A DNA stretch of 22,624 nucleotides from positions 1-22,624 of the forward strand of contig CAYJLC010000036.1 in assembly GCA_964370735.1 (NCBI GenBank), in the 5' to 3' direction. This DNA comes from CAYJLC01 sp964370735. GTDB lineage: Bacteria; Bacillota; Clostridia; Oscillospirales; Butyricicoccaceae. The notes beneath the pieces are model-generated. The model saw nothing but the letters and a program-made list of their open reading frames with translations. It made no database searches and was not told where the DNA came from. Made by a program: the position numbers and the translations under genes. Below, piece after piece: positions 1 through 8,049 of the stretch. Each line of letters opens with the position of its first letter. Within the stretch, counting starts at the first letter, position 1.

Positions 1-1179
1 TTAATTAACAATGTTATTATTGCATTAGGCAACGCTGAAGACGATTTAATCGGAAAATTACAAGATTTATCTGTAAAACTTGAAAATGCAAAAGATGATT
101 TAACAGAAAAATTTGAAGAAGTTAAAGACGAAATCAAAGATGAAATTGAAAATACTCCAAACGCAGGCGATTTAGTTGATAGCAATATTGAAGTAGTAGC
201 TGATGAAGTAGCTAACCTTGAAATCGGTGAACTTATCGAAATCAAAACAGTAGATGCATTAATCAATGAATTATTCAAAGTTGACGGTGTAGATTTAAGC
301 CCACTTACTGACTTAATCGGCACATTAAAACCTGTATTCAAAACATCTAGCGACGGTGTAGTTCTTACACAAAATGGCACAAGTGCAACACTTACAGCTA
401 ATGATGAAAATGTTGAAACAAAAGCAATTGTTGAATACGGCTACGATTTAACAGAATATAAAAATGTAATCGATGTTATCAACAAACTTCTTGCATTTAA
501 AGACAAACCACAAATTCCACTTTTCATTAACTTAAAAGACTTCAATGTAACATTCACAGCAGTAGAAGTAGAGCCAGAAAAAGCAGTTTTCACTGTTACT
601 TATAAAAATGGCGATGCATTAGTTGAGGAAACAACAGTTGAAGAAGGTGCTGGTTTAACAATTACTAATACAGTTCCAGTAAATGCTGACGCAGACTACG
701 TTTTTGATGGTTGGTATAGATTAATTAACGGAATTCCAGAAGTTGATACTTTTGGCAATCCAGTGATATATACAGCTGGCGATTTAATCGCAGATGCATC
801 AGAAAATATGACTTTCTCGGCGAATTGGAATTACATCGGTGTAGAAGATGGTGGTGGTAACACTACAAGACCAAGAGAAGATGAAGAAGATGGTGGCGAT
901 ACTCAAATCGAAGACCAAGACCCTCCACTTGTAGAAACACCAGAAGTTGAAACTCCAGAAGTTGAAACGCATGAAGTAGAAACTCCAGTTGTTGAACCAA
1001 CAATTGAAATTCCAGAAGAAGAAGTTCCACTAGCAAGCATCCCAGACGAGCAAATTCCTCTAGGTGCTACTCCGCAAACTAGCGATTCTAATAACTTTAT
1101 GTTATTTGTAGCTTGTGCTTTAGGTTTCTTATCTACTGCAACAGCATTCGTATTTGGTAGAAAAAAAGAACAAGAATAA
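1..1179 (+). CDS. Cell-surface protein with InlB-type repeat and sortase-like C-terminal signal (5' end outside window)
   Basis: Frame 1 is open from the first base to the TAA at 1177-1179, so 392 C-terminal residues are visible and the start lies upstream. The visible part opens with an acidic, possibly helical stretch rich in Lys, Glu and Asp (about 31-180). A segment at about 586-837 then reads FTVTYKNGD...YVFDGWY...ENMTFSANWN, the pattern of InlB B / Listeria-Bacteroides repeats (Flg_new family). Next come an acidic linker, a Pro/Glu spacer of VETPE repeats (931-990), the motif TPQTSD (1069-1086), a hydrophobic helix (FMLFVACALGFLSTATAFVF) and a basic tail RKKEQE. This order is that of a sortase-anchored wall protein. 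The motif is a variant of LPXTG and resembles the PQT core of class B or clostridial sortase signals. The ligand or role is unknown. A strong terminator follows directly. Confidence 0.8.
   Translation, partial: LINNVIIALGNAEDDLIGKLQDLSVKLENAKDDLTEKFEEVKDEIKDEIENTPNAGDLVDSNIEVVADEVANLEIGELIEIKTVDALINELFKVDGVDLSPLTDLIGTLKPVFKTSSDGVVLTQNGTSATLTANDENVETKAIVEYGYDLTEYKNVIDVINKLLAFKDKPQIPLFINLKDFNVTFTAVEVEPEKAVFTVTYKNGDALVEETTVEEGAGLTITNTVPVNADADYVFDGWYRLINGIPEVDTFGNPVIYTAGDLIADASENMTFSANWNYIGVEDGGGNTTRPREDEEDGGDTQIEDQDPPLVETPEVETPEVETHEVETPVVEPTIEIPEEEVPLASIPDEQIPLGATPQTSDSNNFMLFVACALGFLSTATAFVFGRKKEQE
931..990 (+). repeat. Four 15-bp tandem repeats encoding VETPE-type units
   Basis: Codons 931-945, 946-960, 961-975 and 976-990 read VETPE, VETPE, VETHE and VETPV. 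They form an extended Pro/Glu stalk just before the sorting signal. Synonymous differences (gta/gtt, aca/act/acg) show that the copies are not recent. Copy number could vary between strains by slippage, which would change stalk length. Confidence 0.8.
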
Positions 1180-1184
1180 TATAG

Positions 1185-1215
1185 AAAAACCCCATTCAAA
1201 ACGAATGGGGTTTTT
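1185..1215. terminator. Bidirectional rho-independent terminator
   Basis: The stem CCCCATTC (1190-1197) pairs perfectly with GAATGGGG (1203-1210). Flanking A5 (1185-1189) and T5 (1211-1215) give a U tract on either strand. It sits between two converging genes, the surface protein (stop 1179) and the c-di-GMP operon (stop 1217), and should serve both. Confidence 0.93.
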
Positions 1216-1216
1216 A

Positions 1217-2452
1217 TTATACATAAGGTGTGTCGACTTTACGATGTTTGTTTTTACTTTTTTTAAGTTTGTACATCCTTGAGTCGGCGATTGATACTAG
1301 TTCTGTGGCTGAAATCAACTCGTAAGAGTGATTAAATGCTACGCCATAACTAATAGATGTTTGATAGCTTTTCTTATATGTAGATGCGATATTTGTCACT
1401 GAATTATAGCAGTGAATTAGTGCAAGGGTTACATCGTCTTCTTTTCTGTAATCACCTATAACAACAATTTCATCGCCACCATAACGACAAACAATATCTC
1501 GGTTGAAATATGATTTGATTGTGTTAGCAACAGTTGTGATATAGAAATCTCCCTCTTCGTGACCATATTTATCATTTACGATTTTAAGTCCGTCAAGGTC
1601 GATGAATGCGATAAAGAAACTTCTGCGTTCATTTACAAATTTTTCAATGGTTGTATCTGCGTAATCTCTTGTGAAAAGACCAGTTAAATCATCTGTAATA
1701 GCATCTTTTTCTAATTCTTTTAAAACTTGTATGTATTCAGAATTTTCTCGGCTGAGTCGTTTATATGTTTCGGTTGAAATTCTAAGTTCTGCTAGTTTAT
1801 GAGCAAATGCAATAAATGCGGCAAAAGAAGCAATAATAAATGTGCCTAATATCATATAATGATACAATAGGTCATTTGAGCCGATGTCAACGTTTACAGT
1901 CAGTGAGAAAGTAAATAGAGTGACAAAAAGCAATGAAAAGGCAGCAGTTATAAACGAAATGTTCTTAGAATCTGCAAGGATTGTATCGACTGAAAATCTA
2001 GGAATTGACTTTCTTGCCAAGTTGATTGTAGAAATCGATGCTGAGAAAGTTAATATAGAAATAATAGTAGTAATTTCCATCGTAGATAAAGTCGGAACGA
2101 AAGAATATCTGCTTAAAATTTCTAAAAGTCCTATGAAAATAATTCTTTTTGCAAATAAATTAATACCGAAAGTAACTGATATAAACAGCATGTGCACAAA
2201 GCGAAGTTTAAAGACAATTTTTGTTTCTATACACAGCAAAATAACATAGAAAACTAGCATATATGCCTCATAATCCATGCCTAGATATACGATGTAAAAG
2301 CACCATGCAACAAAATTTATTGCGCCACAAACTGCACACGCAACAATTGAAAATTTGTTTGTATTAAAGATGTATGAACTATACGAAAAAAATGTGTAGT
2401 GATACGCGACAAAGGATAATGCAAGTAAAATAAAAGTAATTGTAACTACCAT
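1217..2452 (-). CDS. Membrane-bound GGDEF protein, diguanylate cyclase (GGDEI variant, no I-site)
   Basis: 411 residues. Residues 1 to about 225 form a hydrophobic region of several membrane helices, followed by a short helical linker and a GGDEF domain from about residue 250 (DAITDDLTGLFTR). The active-site loop is RYGGDEI (GGDEI at 325-329), with FIDLDGLKIVND and a KYGHEEGD segment as expected of cyclases that make c-di-GMP from two GTP. The last motif residue is Ile instead of Phe, usually a tolerated change. The inhibitory RxxD site is absent: the matching position reads FNRD. The protein is therefore probably not product-inhibited in the usual way. It is last in a three-gene operon, 3 nt after the preceding cyclase, with the SD AAAGGAGA about 10 nt before the ATG. 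It looks like a paralogue of that neighbour. The signal sensed by the membrane region is unknown. Confidence 0.87.
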   Translation of the reverse strand: MVVTITFILLALSFVAYHYTFFSYSSYIFNTNKFSIVACAVCGAINFVAWCFYIVYLGMDYEAYMLVFYVILLCIETKIVFKLRFVHMLFISVTFGINLFAKRIIFIGLLEILSRYSFVPTLSTMEITTIISILTFSASISTINLARKSIPRFSVDTILADSKNISFITAAFSLLFVTLFTFSLTVNVDIGSNDLLYHYMILGTFIIASFAAFIAFAHKLAELRISTETYKRLSRENSEYIQVLKELEKDAITDDLTGLFTRDYADTTIEKFVNERRSFFIAFIDLDGLKIVNDKYGHEEGDFYITTVANTIKSYFNRDIVCRYGGDEIVVIGDYRKEDDVTLALIHCYNSVTNIASTYKKSYQTSISYGVAFNHSYELISATELVSIADSRMYKLKKSKNKHRKVDTPYV

Positions 2453-2455
2453 AAT

Positions 2456-3696
2456 TTATACATTCTCCTTTCTTTTTTCATAAAAGAGTTCTTTGTTTTT
2501 TCGCATATTTTCATCGGCTAAAGATAAAATATGGCTTGAGCCTTTTTCGCGAATTTCTGAGTCGACAAAAACATAACCAATGCTTGCCGAAACTAAAAAC
2601 TCCTCAGTTTCGTTTTGTACATCAATATTGTGGCGAATTCTTTCGATTAAATTACCGAAATCTGCTTGGTGCAAATCGCCAATTATAACTAAAAATTCAT
2701 CACCACCAATTCGTGCAACAGAATCTTCTGCTCGTACAGCAGAAGTAATAGAATCTGATATTTTTGTGATAAGTCTATCGCCGGCAGTGTGCCCAAAATT
2801 GTCATTAGTATATTTTAAAGCGTTGATGTCGATAAATAAAACATAAAATAAAGACTCTTCTTCACACATTTTTTCTAATAAATGCAAAATATATTTACGA
2901 TTATAAGCACCAGTTAAATCATCACGTTCAACTTTTCTTTGCAAGTCACTTTTTTGCTTTAGAATTTTTTCCTGTTCGCTTATAGCATTGTCTGAATAAC
3001 GCTTGTATAAACTTGAATTAACAAGCCTTATAGAGTAAAGGAAAAATAGATAGAAAAGCAATAATGATGCTAGAGAAGTGACCATAGATAGAAACAGTTG
3101 GGCATTATATATTTCGTATGTAACTATTAATGCAGCATGCGCGATTTGGAATAANNNNNNNNNNAAACTACGAGTAAAATTGAGATAAAAAGCAAAATAG
3201 AGTATTTACTTTTAACAGTTACCCTCTGAATGGATACGGAGTCGATATATTTTTTTACCACTTCTTGTGCTGAAAATAAGAAGAAAGTGGATACTATCAC
3301 TATAATTGACTCATAAACACTACCGTTTAAAATTTGCTGAGGTGAAATTTTTGTGAAATGGCTAAATGTAGTAGTAAGTGGTGTTAGAAAGGCTGAAATA
3401 TGTAAAACAAAAATTGAAGCTCCGCAGAAAATCTGTATGAAATCCGTTTTAGAGATTAGCTTGAATTCTATTATCAATATAACAAGAAAACAGGAAATTA
3501 GTGAATAAAACGGCAAATTTGACATCTGATAAAGCGCAAAGAATGTAGTATTAATTATTGATAATGCTAGAAATAAAAGATTGTTTCTTGAACTTTTGAC
3601 TAATATGCTAGAGGCATAGGTAAATATAGAAAACTGATATATCAGCATGAAAATAAGTGATACAATCATCAGTATATTTTCTATGTTAAATGTCAT
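2456..3696 (-). CDS. Membrane-bound GGDEF diguanylate cyclase, interrupted by an assembly gap
   Basis: One gene appears as two reading frames on either side of the N run at 3155-3164. The upstream part (3696 to 3165) encodes about 177 residues of membrane helices from an ATG with the SD AAAGGAG. Below the gap the frame is open from 3154 with no new start needed (LFQIAHAALIVTYEIYNAQ...), into a further helix and a complete GGDEF domain. The frames match only if the true gap is 2 modulo 3 bases, so ten N is a placeholder and not a measured length. The active site is intact: ARIGGDEF (encoded about 2693-2713), preceded by the inhibitory RxxD site (RAED), so product inhibition is expected. The overall plan matches the downstream cyclase, which suggests a tandem duplication. 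The sensory input is unknown. A real frameshift is possible but less likely than an assembly artefact. Confidence 0.8.
3155..3164. other. Assembly gap (10 N) inside a coding region
   Basis: Ten undefined bases lie in the last membrane-helix region of a GGDEF gene. The reading frame changes across them, so the number is not the real gap length. Confidence 0.97.
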
Positions 3697-3727
3697 TATA
3701 AACTCAACTCCTTTAAGGTAAAATAAG

Positions 3728-4966
3728 TTATTGCTTGTTAGCTATAATGCTTTCAAGCGGTTGAGGCTTACTAAAAAGATAACCCTGGGAATAATCAACA
3801 TTATACTGTTCTAAAACAGCTTGAATGGCATCATTCTCAACAAATTCAGCGATAGTTTTTGCACCAATTAGCTCTGCTAAGAAACATATTGCACGCAAAA
3901 TAATAAGATTATCTTTCGATGTAGCAACATCTTTTATTATTGTACCATCGATTTTTATGAAAGCAGGAGAAAGAGAGATTATTGCAGAGTAAGTTGCGTA
4001 TCCAGAACCAAAATCGTCTGCTGAAATATGGCAACCACGTTTACGAACTTCACTTACAAAATCAAAAAGCATTTCATTTTGGTAGTTTTCAGTTTCGACA
4101 AATTCTACAACGATTTTAGAAGTATCAGGGTGATTGTCAAGTTTTCTAAAAAACCATTCTCTGAAATTTTCGTTTGCGATATCATAGGCAGAAATATTAA
4201 TCGAAAGTTGTTCAGGTCTGTCCAAAAATTCTTCTAAAGAGCGTTCAATCATCATTTGACTTAAACGTATGTAAATTTTATATTTTTTTGCTGTGTCTAA
4301 AAATACATACGGAGAATAAATATTTCCTTCGGCATCTGCAATACGCATAAGTGCCTCGTATTTTTCGATTTTGCCAGTTTTATTGTTACGAATTCCTTGA
4401 TAATATGGGATAATTCGATTTTGTTCCATAGCGAAATTGATTAAATCCAGAGTCTTTGCATCCTCATGTGCAGTAGTAATCATTTGCATAACGTCTGGTG
4501 TTAAAATAAAGTTTTCGTGCAAATCCTTTGCAACAAGGTGTGAATGAAGTGCGCGCTCAATCAGTTTATCTTCTTGTAAAACAACAACAAACCTAGAAAC
4601 ACCACTTACTTCAACTTGCGAAGAAGATGATGATTCAAATTGATTATAAAATTGTTTCATAACATTTGTGAAATCCTCTTTAGAGATATTATCACCTGCT
4701 GCTAAAACGAAATTTTTATAATTAAAATTGTATAAAAAGATAGATTCAGATAATCCGAACGCATCAAGTGCACTTTGTACGCCTGCTAAAACATCTTTGC
4801 ACCCTGCAAAATATGTTTCTTCGCCGTATGCAGCAATCGATAAATCGGCATTTAAAACTTCAGTCATACAAAGCTTGTTTAGTAAACCATCTTTGATGTC
4901 CTGTCTGAGTTTTAAAGTATTTGCTACGCCTAGAGTATGATCTAGGTAAATATTACTAGTAGCCAT
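3728..4966 (-). CDS. EAL-domain c-di-GMP phosphodiesterase with degenerate N-terminal GGDEF-like region
   Basis: 412 residues, no membrane segment, so cytosolic. Residues 1 to about 165 look like a decayed GGDEF fold without the motif. The EAL domain runs from about 178 to 410. The residues that bind metal and substrate are all visible: E204-A-L, N257, E288, D317-D318 (ADDFGSGY), K338, E374 and Q394. It should therefore hydrolyse c-di-GMP to pGpG. It is the first gene of an operon whose next two genes are membrane diguanylate cyclases (31 nt, then 3 nt spacing), so one transcript carries both breakdown and synthesis. The SD AAAGGAGA lies about 6 nt before the ATG. The lost GGDEF motif suggests that the N-terminal half now has a regulatory or structural role; this is inference. 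Confidence 0.9.
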   Translation of the reverse strand: MATSNIYLDHTLGVANTLKLRQDIKDGLLNKLCMTEVLNADLSIAAYGEETYFAGCKDVLAGVQSALDAFGLSESIFLYNFNYKNFVLAAGDNISKEDFTNVMKQFYNQFESSSSSQVEVSGVSRFVVVLQEDKLIERALHSHLVAKDLHENFILTPDVMQMITTAHEDAKTLDLINFAMEQNRIIPYYQGIRNNKTGKIEKYEALMRIADAEGNIYSPYVFLDTAKKYKIYIRLSQMMIERSLEEFLDRPEQLSINISAYDIANENFREWFFRKLDNHPDTSKIVVEFVETENYQNEMLFDFVSEVRKRGCHISADDFGSGYATYSAIISLSPAFIKIDGTIIKDVATSKDNLIILRAICFLAELIGAKTIAEFVENDAIQAVLEQYNVDYSQGYLFSKPQPLESIIANKQ

Positions 4967-5057
4967 GGTGCTCTCCTTTAATGTAAAAACATTATAATAT
5001 TATATATAAAATTATAAAATACATTTGTAAAAAAATGTAATTTTATGTACCCCTATT

Positions 5058-5086
5058 ATTATATCAAATTTACCATACAAAAACAA
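5058..5086 (-). promoter_or_regulatory. Candidate sigma-A promoter of the EAL-GGDEF-GGDEF operon
   Basis: On the minus strand: -35 TTGTTT (5086-5081), 17-bp spacer, perfect -10 TATAAT (5063-5058). The start would be near 5051, giving a leader of about 85 nt that includes the 5014-5046 hairpin. The -35 matches at three of six positions. TTTACA-N17-TGTAAT at 5175-5147 is an alternative. In AT-rich DNA such matches arise by chance, hence the modest confidence. Confidence 0.4.
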
Positions 5087-5247
5087 GCAGTATTATTTGT
5101 ATATAATTAAAAATAATTGTTAATGAAAAAAGATATTTAGACATAAATTACATAAAATCTAAAAAATAATGTAAAAAATTCAAACATTGTACATCTTAAC
5201 TATAAAACAAAACACAAAGCTGTGATTAAACTGTGTTTTTTGAAAGT

Positions 5248-5278
5248 AAAAAGGACAACTTTAGAAATTGTCCTTTTT
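5248..5278 (-). terminator. Rho-independent terminator of the carboxypeptidase gene
   Basis: AAGGACAA (5251-5258) pairs with TTGTCCTT (5268-5275), extended by AAA/TTT on each side. Read on the minus strand, the stem ends in a T run. It lies about 30 nt past the stop codon at 5306. Confidence 0.85.
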
Positions 5279-5305
5279 GTAAGTATTTTTTAAAATTGTT
5301 AAAAA

Positions 5306-6667
5306 TTAACGTCTGCGTGATGGAGAATAATACCCTTGACTTCTTCTTACTTGACGACGTTTTTTTAGAATTCGACGTTTTCTTCTAATTTGTTTTTGTC
5401 TATATTGAAGTAGGGCACTAAATGCGATTAAGATTACTAAAATTAGAACTACGAGATAGAAAATAGAACTTTGGAAAAAGCCCTCTATAATATCCACATA
5501 ATATAAAACCATAGATACTTCGACATCGTTTACAGCAAGTAAATTAGATGTACCATAGCTAATTCCGTCATAAAATACTTCGACAGTACCAATTATTTGG
5601 TTTTCTGTGATAGGAGCATTTACATTTTCAGGAATAGTGGAAATTTTTTCGATTTTTGTAGCGTCATAGTCAGATGGAACTAGTCCATAAACAGTGCTTT
5701 CTGGCTTTAAAGAAACACTATCAGCTTCCGAAGATAGTTTTACAGAAACAGTTTCCATAGGAACTAAAATATCAAGCATACTGACATTTGTATAAGCAGA
5801 AAATCCCCATTCGAAAAGTTTTATAGTTTCTTCAAAAACTAAATTTGCACCTGTTTCTGTGTCAGGAGTTGTACCAAAAATTAATGAAAGCAGACGTTGG
5901 TCGTCTTTTTCAGCAGCAGAAACTAAACAGTTTTTAGCCTCGCCAGTGTAGCCTGTTTTTCCACCTAAAGAATATTTATAATATCTAGGGTCTGAAACAC
6001 GAAAAATATTGTGATTTGAAGTTAAAAGAAGACGCTCTTCAGATAAATTTGTAGCTGGAATTCTCTTTTGAGCAGTAATCATTACTTGTGCTAAAAATTC
6101 ATTTTCAAAAGCTTTATCAGCGATAAGCGACATATCATAAGCAGTTGTATAGTGATTGTCGTCGTGGAAACCATGCGAATTTGTGAAATTAGAGTCATAA
6201 GCACCTAAATTTGTGGCATAAATATTCATCAGACTGTGGAATACTTGAGGGTCACCATCTCCGATATGGTATGCAAGCGCCATAGACGCCTCGTTTGCAG
6301 ATTGAACCATTACACAATATAATAAATCTTCGACAGTTAATATTTCACCAGCTAAAAGTCCTGCGTTTGAAGAACCAACAGGTAAATCGTTTATAACTTG
6401 GCTTGTCACCTCAACTTCTTCGTCAAGATCAAGCATTTCTAGTGTAACAAGTGCAGTTAAAAGCTTTGTTGTAGATGCAGGATATACTCTTTCGTACATA
6501 TTTTCCGAAGCTAGGACATTTCCTGTGTTCATATCTAAAAGCATATACGCAGCTGCGTTCATATCTGGTGCGTCAGCTAGTGCAAATTCATTGTTAGCAC
6601 TTACTGTTGAAATCAGTGTAGAAGCACTGACTATTATAGTTAAAATATATGATAAAAATTTTTTCAT
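5306..6667 (-). CDS. Serine-type D-alanyl-D-alanine carboxypeptidase (DacA/DacF, PBP5 type)
   Basis: 453 residues from the ATG at 6667, chosen because GGGAG lies 7 nt upstream and the product then starts with a clean signal peptide (MKKFLSYILTIIVSASTLIS). A start 18 codons further up has no such support. The three active-site motifs are present: S65-T-T-K68 (nucleophile), S123-A-N125 and K237-T-G239. The protein trims the terminal D-Ala from peptidoglycan pentapeptides outside the membrane. Residues 290-390 match the beta-rich C-terminal domain of PBP5. Unlike PBP5, which uses an amphipathic helix, it ends in a full membrane helix (about 401-421) and a strikingly basic cytoplasmic tail of about 30 residues, with 16 Arg or Lys. 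Sporulation (DacB/DacF) or vegetative (DacA) use cannot be told from the sequence; the sigma-A-like promoter favours vegetative use. Confidence 0.92.
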   Translation of the reverse strand: MKKFLSYILTIIVSASTLISTVSANNEFALADAPDMNAAAYMLLDMNTGNVLASENMYERVYPASTTKLLTALVTLEMLDLDEEVEVTSQVINDLPVGSSNAGLLAGEILTVEDLLYCVMVQSANEASMALAYHIGDGDPQVFHSLMNIYATNLGAYDSNFTNSHGFHDDNHYTTAYDMSLIADKAFENEFLAQVMITAQKRIPATNLSEERLLLTSNHNIFRVSDPRYYKYSLGGKTGYTGEAKNCLVSAAEKDDQRLLSLIFGTTPDTETGANLVFEETIKLFEWGFSAYTNVSMLDILVPMETVSVKLSSEADSVSLKPESTVYGLVPSDYDATKIEKISTIPENVNAPITENQIIGTVEVFYDGISYGTSNLLAVNDVEVSMVLYYVDIIEGFFQSSIFYLVVLILVILIAFSALLQYRQKQIRRKRRILKKRRQVRRSQGYYSPSRRR

Positions 6668-6696
6668 TTGACAACTCCCATAAAAAAGTTTATAAT
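6668..6696 (+). promoter_or_regulatory. metY: Consensus sigma-A promoter for the sulfhydrylase gene
   Basis: TTGACA (6668-6673), 17-bp spacer, TATAAT (6691-6696): a perfect match to the vegetative consensus. The start is expected near 6703, giving a leader of about 77 nt. The -35 box lies directly against the start codon of the divergent carboxypeptidase gene, and the spacer contains that gene's SD. The short leader leaves no room for a T-box or SAM riboswitch. Confidence 0.85.
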
Positions 6697-6731
6697 TATT
6701 AAGATAAAGACAATAAATCAATATACATTAT

Positions 6732-6760
6732 AGTATAACATATTTATTAGATAATTTCAA
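6732..6760 (-). promoter_or_regulatory. Sigma-A promoter of the carboxypeptidase gene
   Basis: On the minus strand: TTGAAA (6760-6755), 17-bp spacer, TATACT (6737-6732), five of six matches in each box. The start near 6725 lies downstream of the start predicted for the opposite promoter, so the two promoters fire towards each other and their RNAs overlap by about 22 nt. Confidence 0.7.
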
Positions 6761-6779
6761 GAGTTAATTGGAGGGTAAT

Positions 6780-8048
6780 ATGGATTTTAAATTTGACACG
6801 AAACTACTTCACACAGGTTATACATCTGAAGAAACAACAAAATCGCGTGCTGTACCTATATATATGACGACTGCTTATTCGTTTGACAGTGCAGAACACG
6901 CAGCAAACTTGTTTAATTTATCTGAAGCTGGGAATATTTATACGCGACTTCAAAACCCAACGACAGATGTTTTAGAAAAAAGACTAGCTGATTTAGAGGG
7001 TGGGGTTGGTGCTTTATGCGCAGCTTCTGGACACTCGGCTATGTTTATGACAATTATCACGCTTGCATCTGCTGGTGATGAAATTATTTCTTCATCGACA
7101 ATTTATGGTGGAGCTGTGAATTTATTTGACAAGACGCTTAGAAATTTAGGAATAGATGTAAAATTTGCTAATGCAGACGACCCTTCGTCGTTCGAAGCAT
7201 TAATAACAGACAAAACAAAGGCTATTTTTTATGAAGTTGTCGGAAATCCAAACGCAAATTTAATAGATCTTGAGGCTATTGGAAAAATTGGTGCAAAATA
7301 TGGCATTCCTGTAATCGCAGACAACACTGTGACAACACCATATTTAATTCGCCCAGTGGAATTTGGTGCAAATATCGTTGTACATTCGACTACAAAATTT
7401 ATCAGCGGTAATGGCACATCTATGGGTGGCGCTACTATCGATTTAGGAAATTTCAAATGGGAAGGAAATCCGCGTTTCCCACAATTTAATAAGCCAGACC
7501 CAAGCTACCATGGTGTGGTATTCGCATCTTTAGGTGCACAAGCATTAATCGTTAGAATGAGAACACTTACTTTGCGTGATATTGGTGCGTGCCAATCTCC
7601 TATGAATTCGTGGATTACACTGCAAGGGCTTGAAACTTTATCACTTAGAATGCAAAGACATTGCGAAAATGCAATGAAAGTTGCAGAGTTTTTAGAAAAT
7701 CATCCATTGGTAGATAAAGTTAACTATCCATCACTTCCGAGCAGTAAATATTATGAAATTAGCCAAAAATATTTACCAAAAGGTGCAAGTTCAGTATTCA
7801 CTTTCGAGATGAAAGGTGGAAAAGAAGACGGTGCGAAATTTATAAACTCGCTTAAACTTTTATCACATGTAGCAAATTTAGGTGACTCAAGAAGTCTAGT
7901 TTCACATCCAGCATCGACAACGCATTCGCAACTTTCGAAAGAAAGCTTAGAAAAAGCAGGTATCAAAGAGGGGACTGTTCGTCTTTCGATTGGTATCGAA
8001 GATGTTAACGATATAATCGCAGATATTAAACAAGCTCTAGAAGCATAA
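6780..8048 (+). CDS. metY: O-acetylhomoserine sulfhydrylase (aminocarboxypropyltransferase), PLP-dependent
   Basis: 422 residues from the ATG at 6780; GGAGGG at 6770-6775 sets this start. The TTG at 6768 lies inside the SD and is not used. This is the Cys/Met metabolism PLP family: an N-terminal TKLLHTGY segment, YTRLQNPTTDVLEKRLADLEGG (residues 54-75), D181 that contacts the cofactor ring, and the Schiff-base lysine K206 in VHSTTKFISG. The long form, with an insert of about 30 residues after the lysine (FKWEGNPRFPQFN), and the SRSLVSHPASTTHSQ motif point to MetY and not to the shorter MetB/MetC group. It makes homocysteine from O-acetylhomoserine and sulfide in the cytosol. It is a single gene with its own consensus promoter and terminator. 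No met or cys gene is adjacent. Confidence 0.9.
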   Translation: MDFKFDTKLLHTGYTSEETTKSRAVPIYMTTAYSFDSAEHAANLFNLSEAGNIYTRLQNPTTDVLEKRLADLEGGVGALCAASGHSAMFMTIITLASAGDEIISSSTIYGGAVNLFDKTLRNLGIDVKFANADDPSSFEALITDKTKAIFYEVVGNPNANLIDLEAIGKIGAKYGIPVIADNTVTTPYLIRPVEFGANIVVHSTTKFISGNGTSMGGATIDLGNFKWEGNPRFPQFNKPDPSYHGVVFASLGAQALIVRMRTLTLRDIGACQSPMNSWITLQGLETLSLRMQRHCENAMKVAEFLENHPLVDKVNYPSLPSSKYYEISQKYLPKGASSVFTFEMKGGKEDGAKFINSLKLLSHVANLGDSRSLVSHPASTTHSQLSKESLEKAGIKEGTVRLSIGIEDVNDIIADIKQALEA

Positions 8049-8049
8049 A

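Larger units (their letters stand above)
4967..5305. other. AT-rich intergenic region: leader of the EAL operon and terminator of the carboxypeptidase gene
   Basis: There is no credible gene in these 339 bases. On the minus strand it holds two possible promoters: TTGTTT-N17-TATAAT at 5086-5058, and TTTACA-N17-TGTAAT at 5175-5147. A hairpin in the EAL leader has arms at 5014-5026 and 5033-5046 that are complementary except for one bulged base. A second weaker inverted repeat is AAAACACA/TGTGTTTT near 5208-5239. The carboxypeptidase terminator is at 5248-5278. I looked for a c-di-GMP riboswitch before the EAL gene and saw no recognisable conserved core. Confidence 0.6.

Noticed and set aside
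903..1199. 98-codon frame antisense to the surface protein
   Set aside because: It is the mirror of the Pro/Glu repeat region, has no SD or domain, and runs through the terminator.
4967..5305. c-di-GMP riboswitch in front of the EAL operon
   Set aside because: The region is almost pure A and T and lacks the conserved G/C-rich core of the known classes.
6668..6721. 18-codon N-terminal extension of the carboxypeptidase
   Set aside because: It lacks an SD, would bury the signal peptide, and begins upstream of the predicted transcription start region; the ATG at 6667 has GGGAG.
6697..6779. SAM riboswitch or T-box before the sulfhydrylase gene
   Set aside because: The leader is only about 77 nt and has no terminator, T-box sequence or SAM core.
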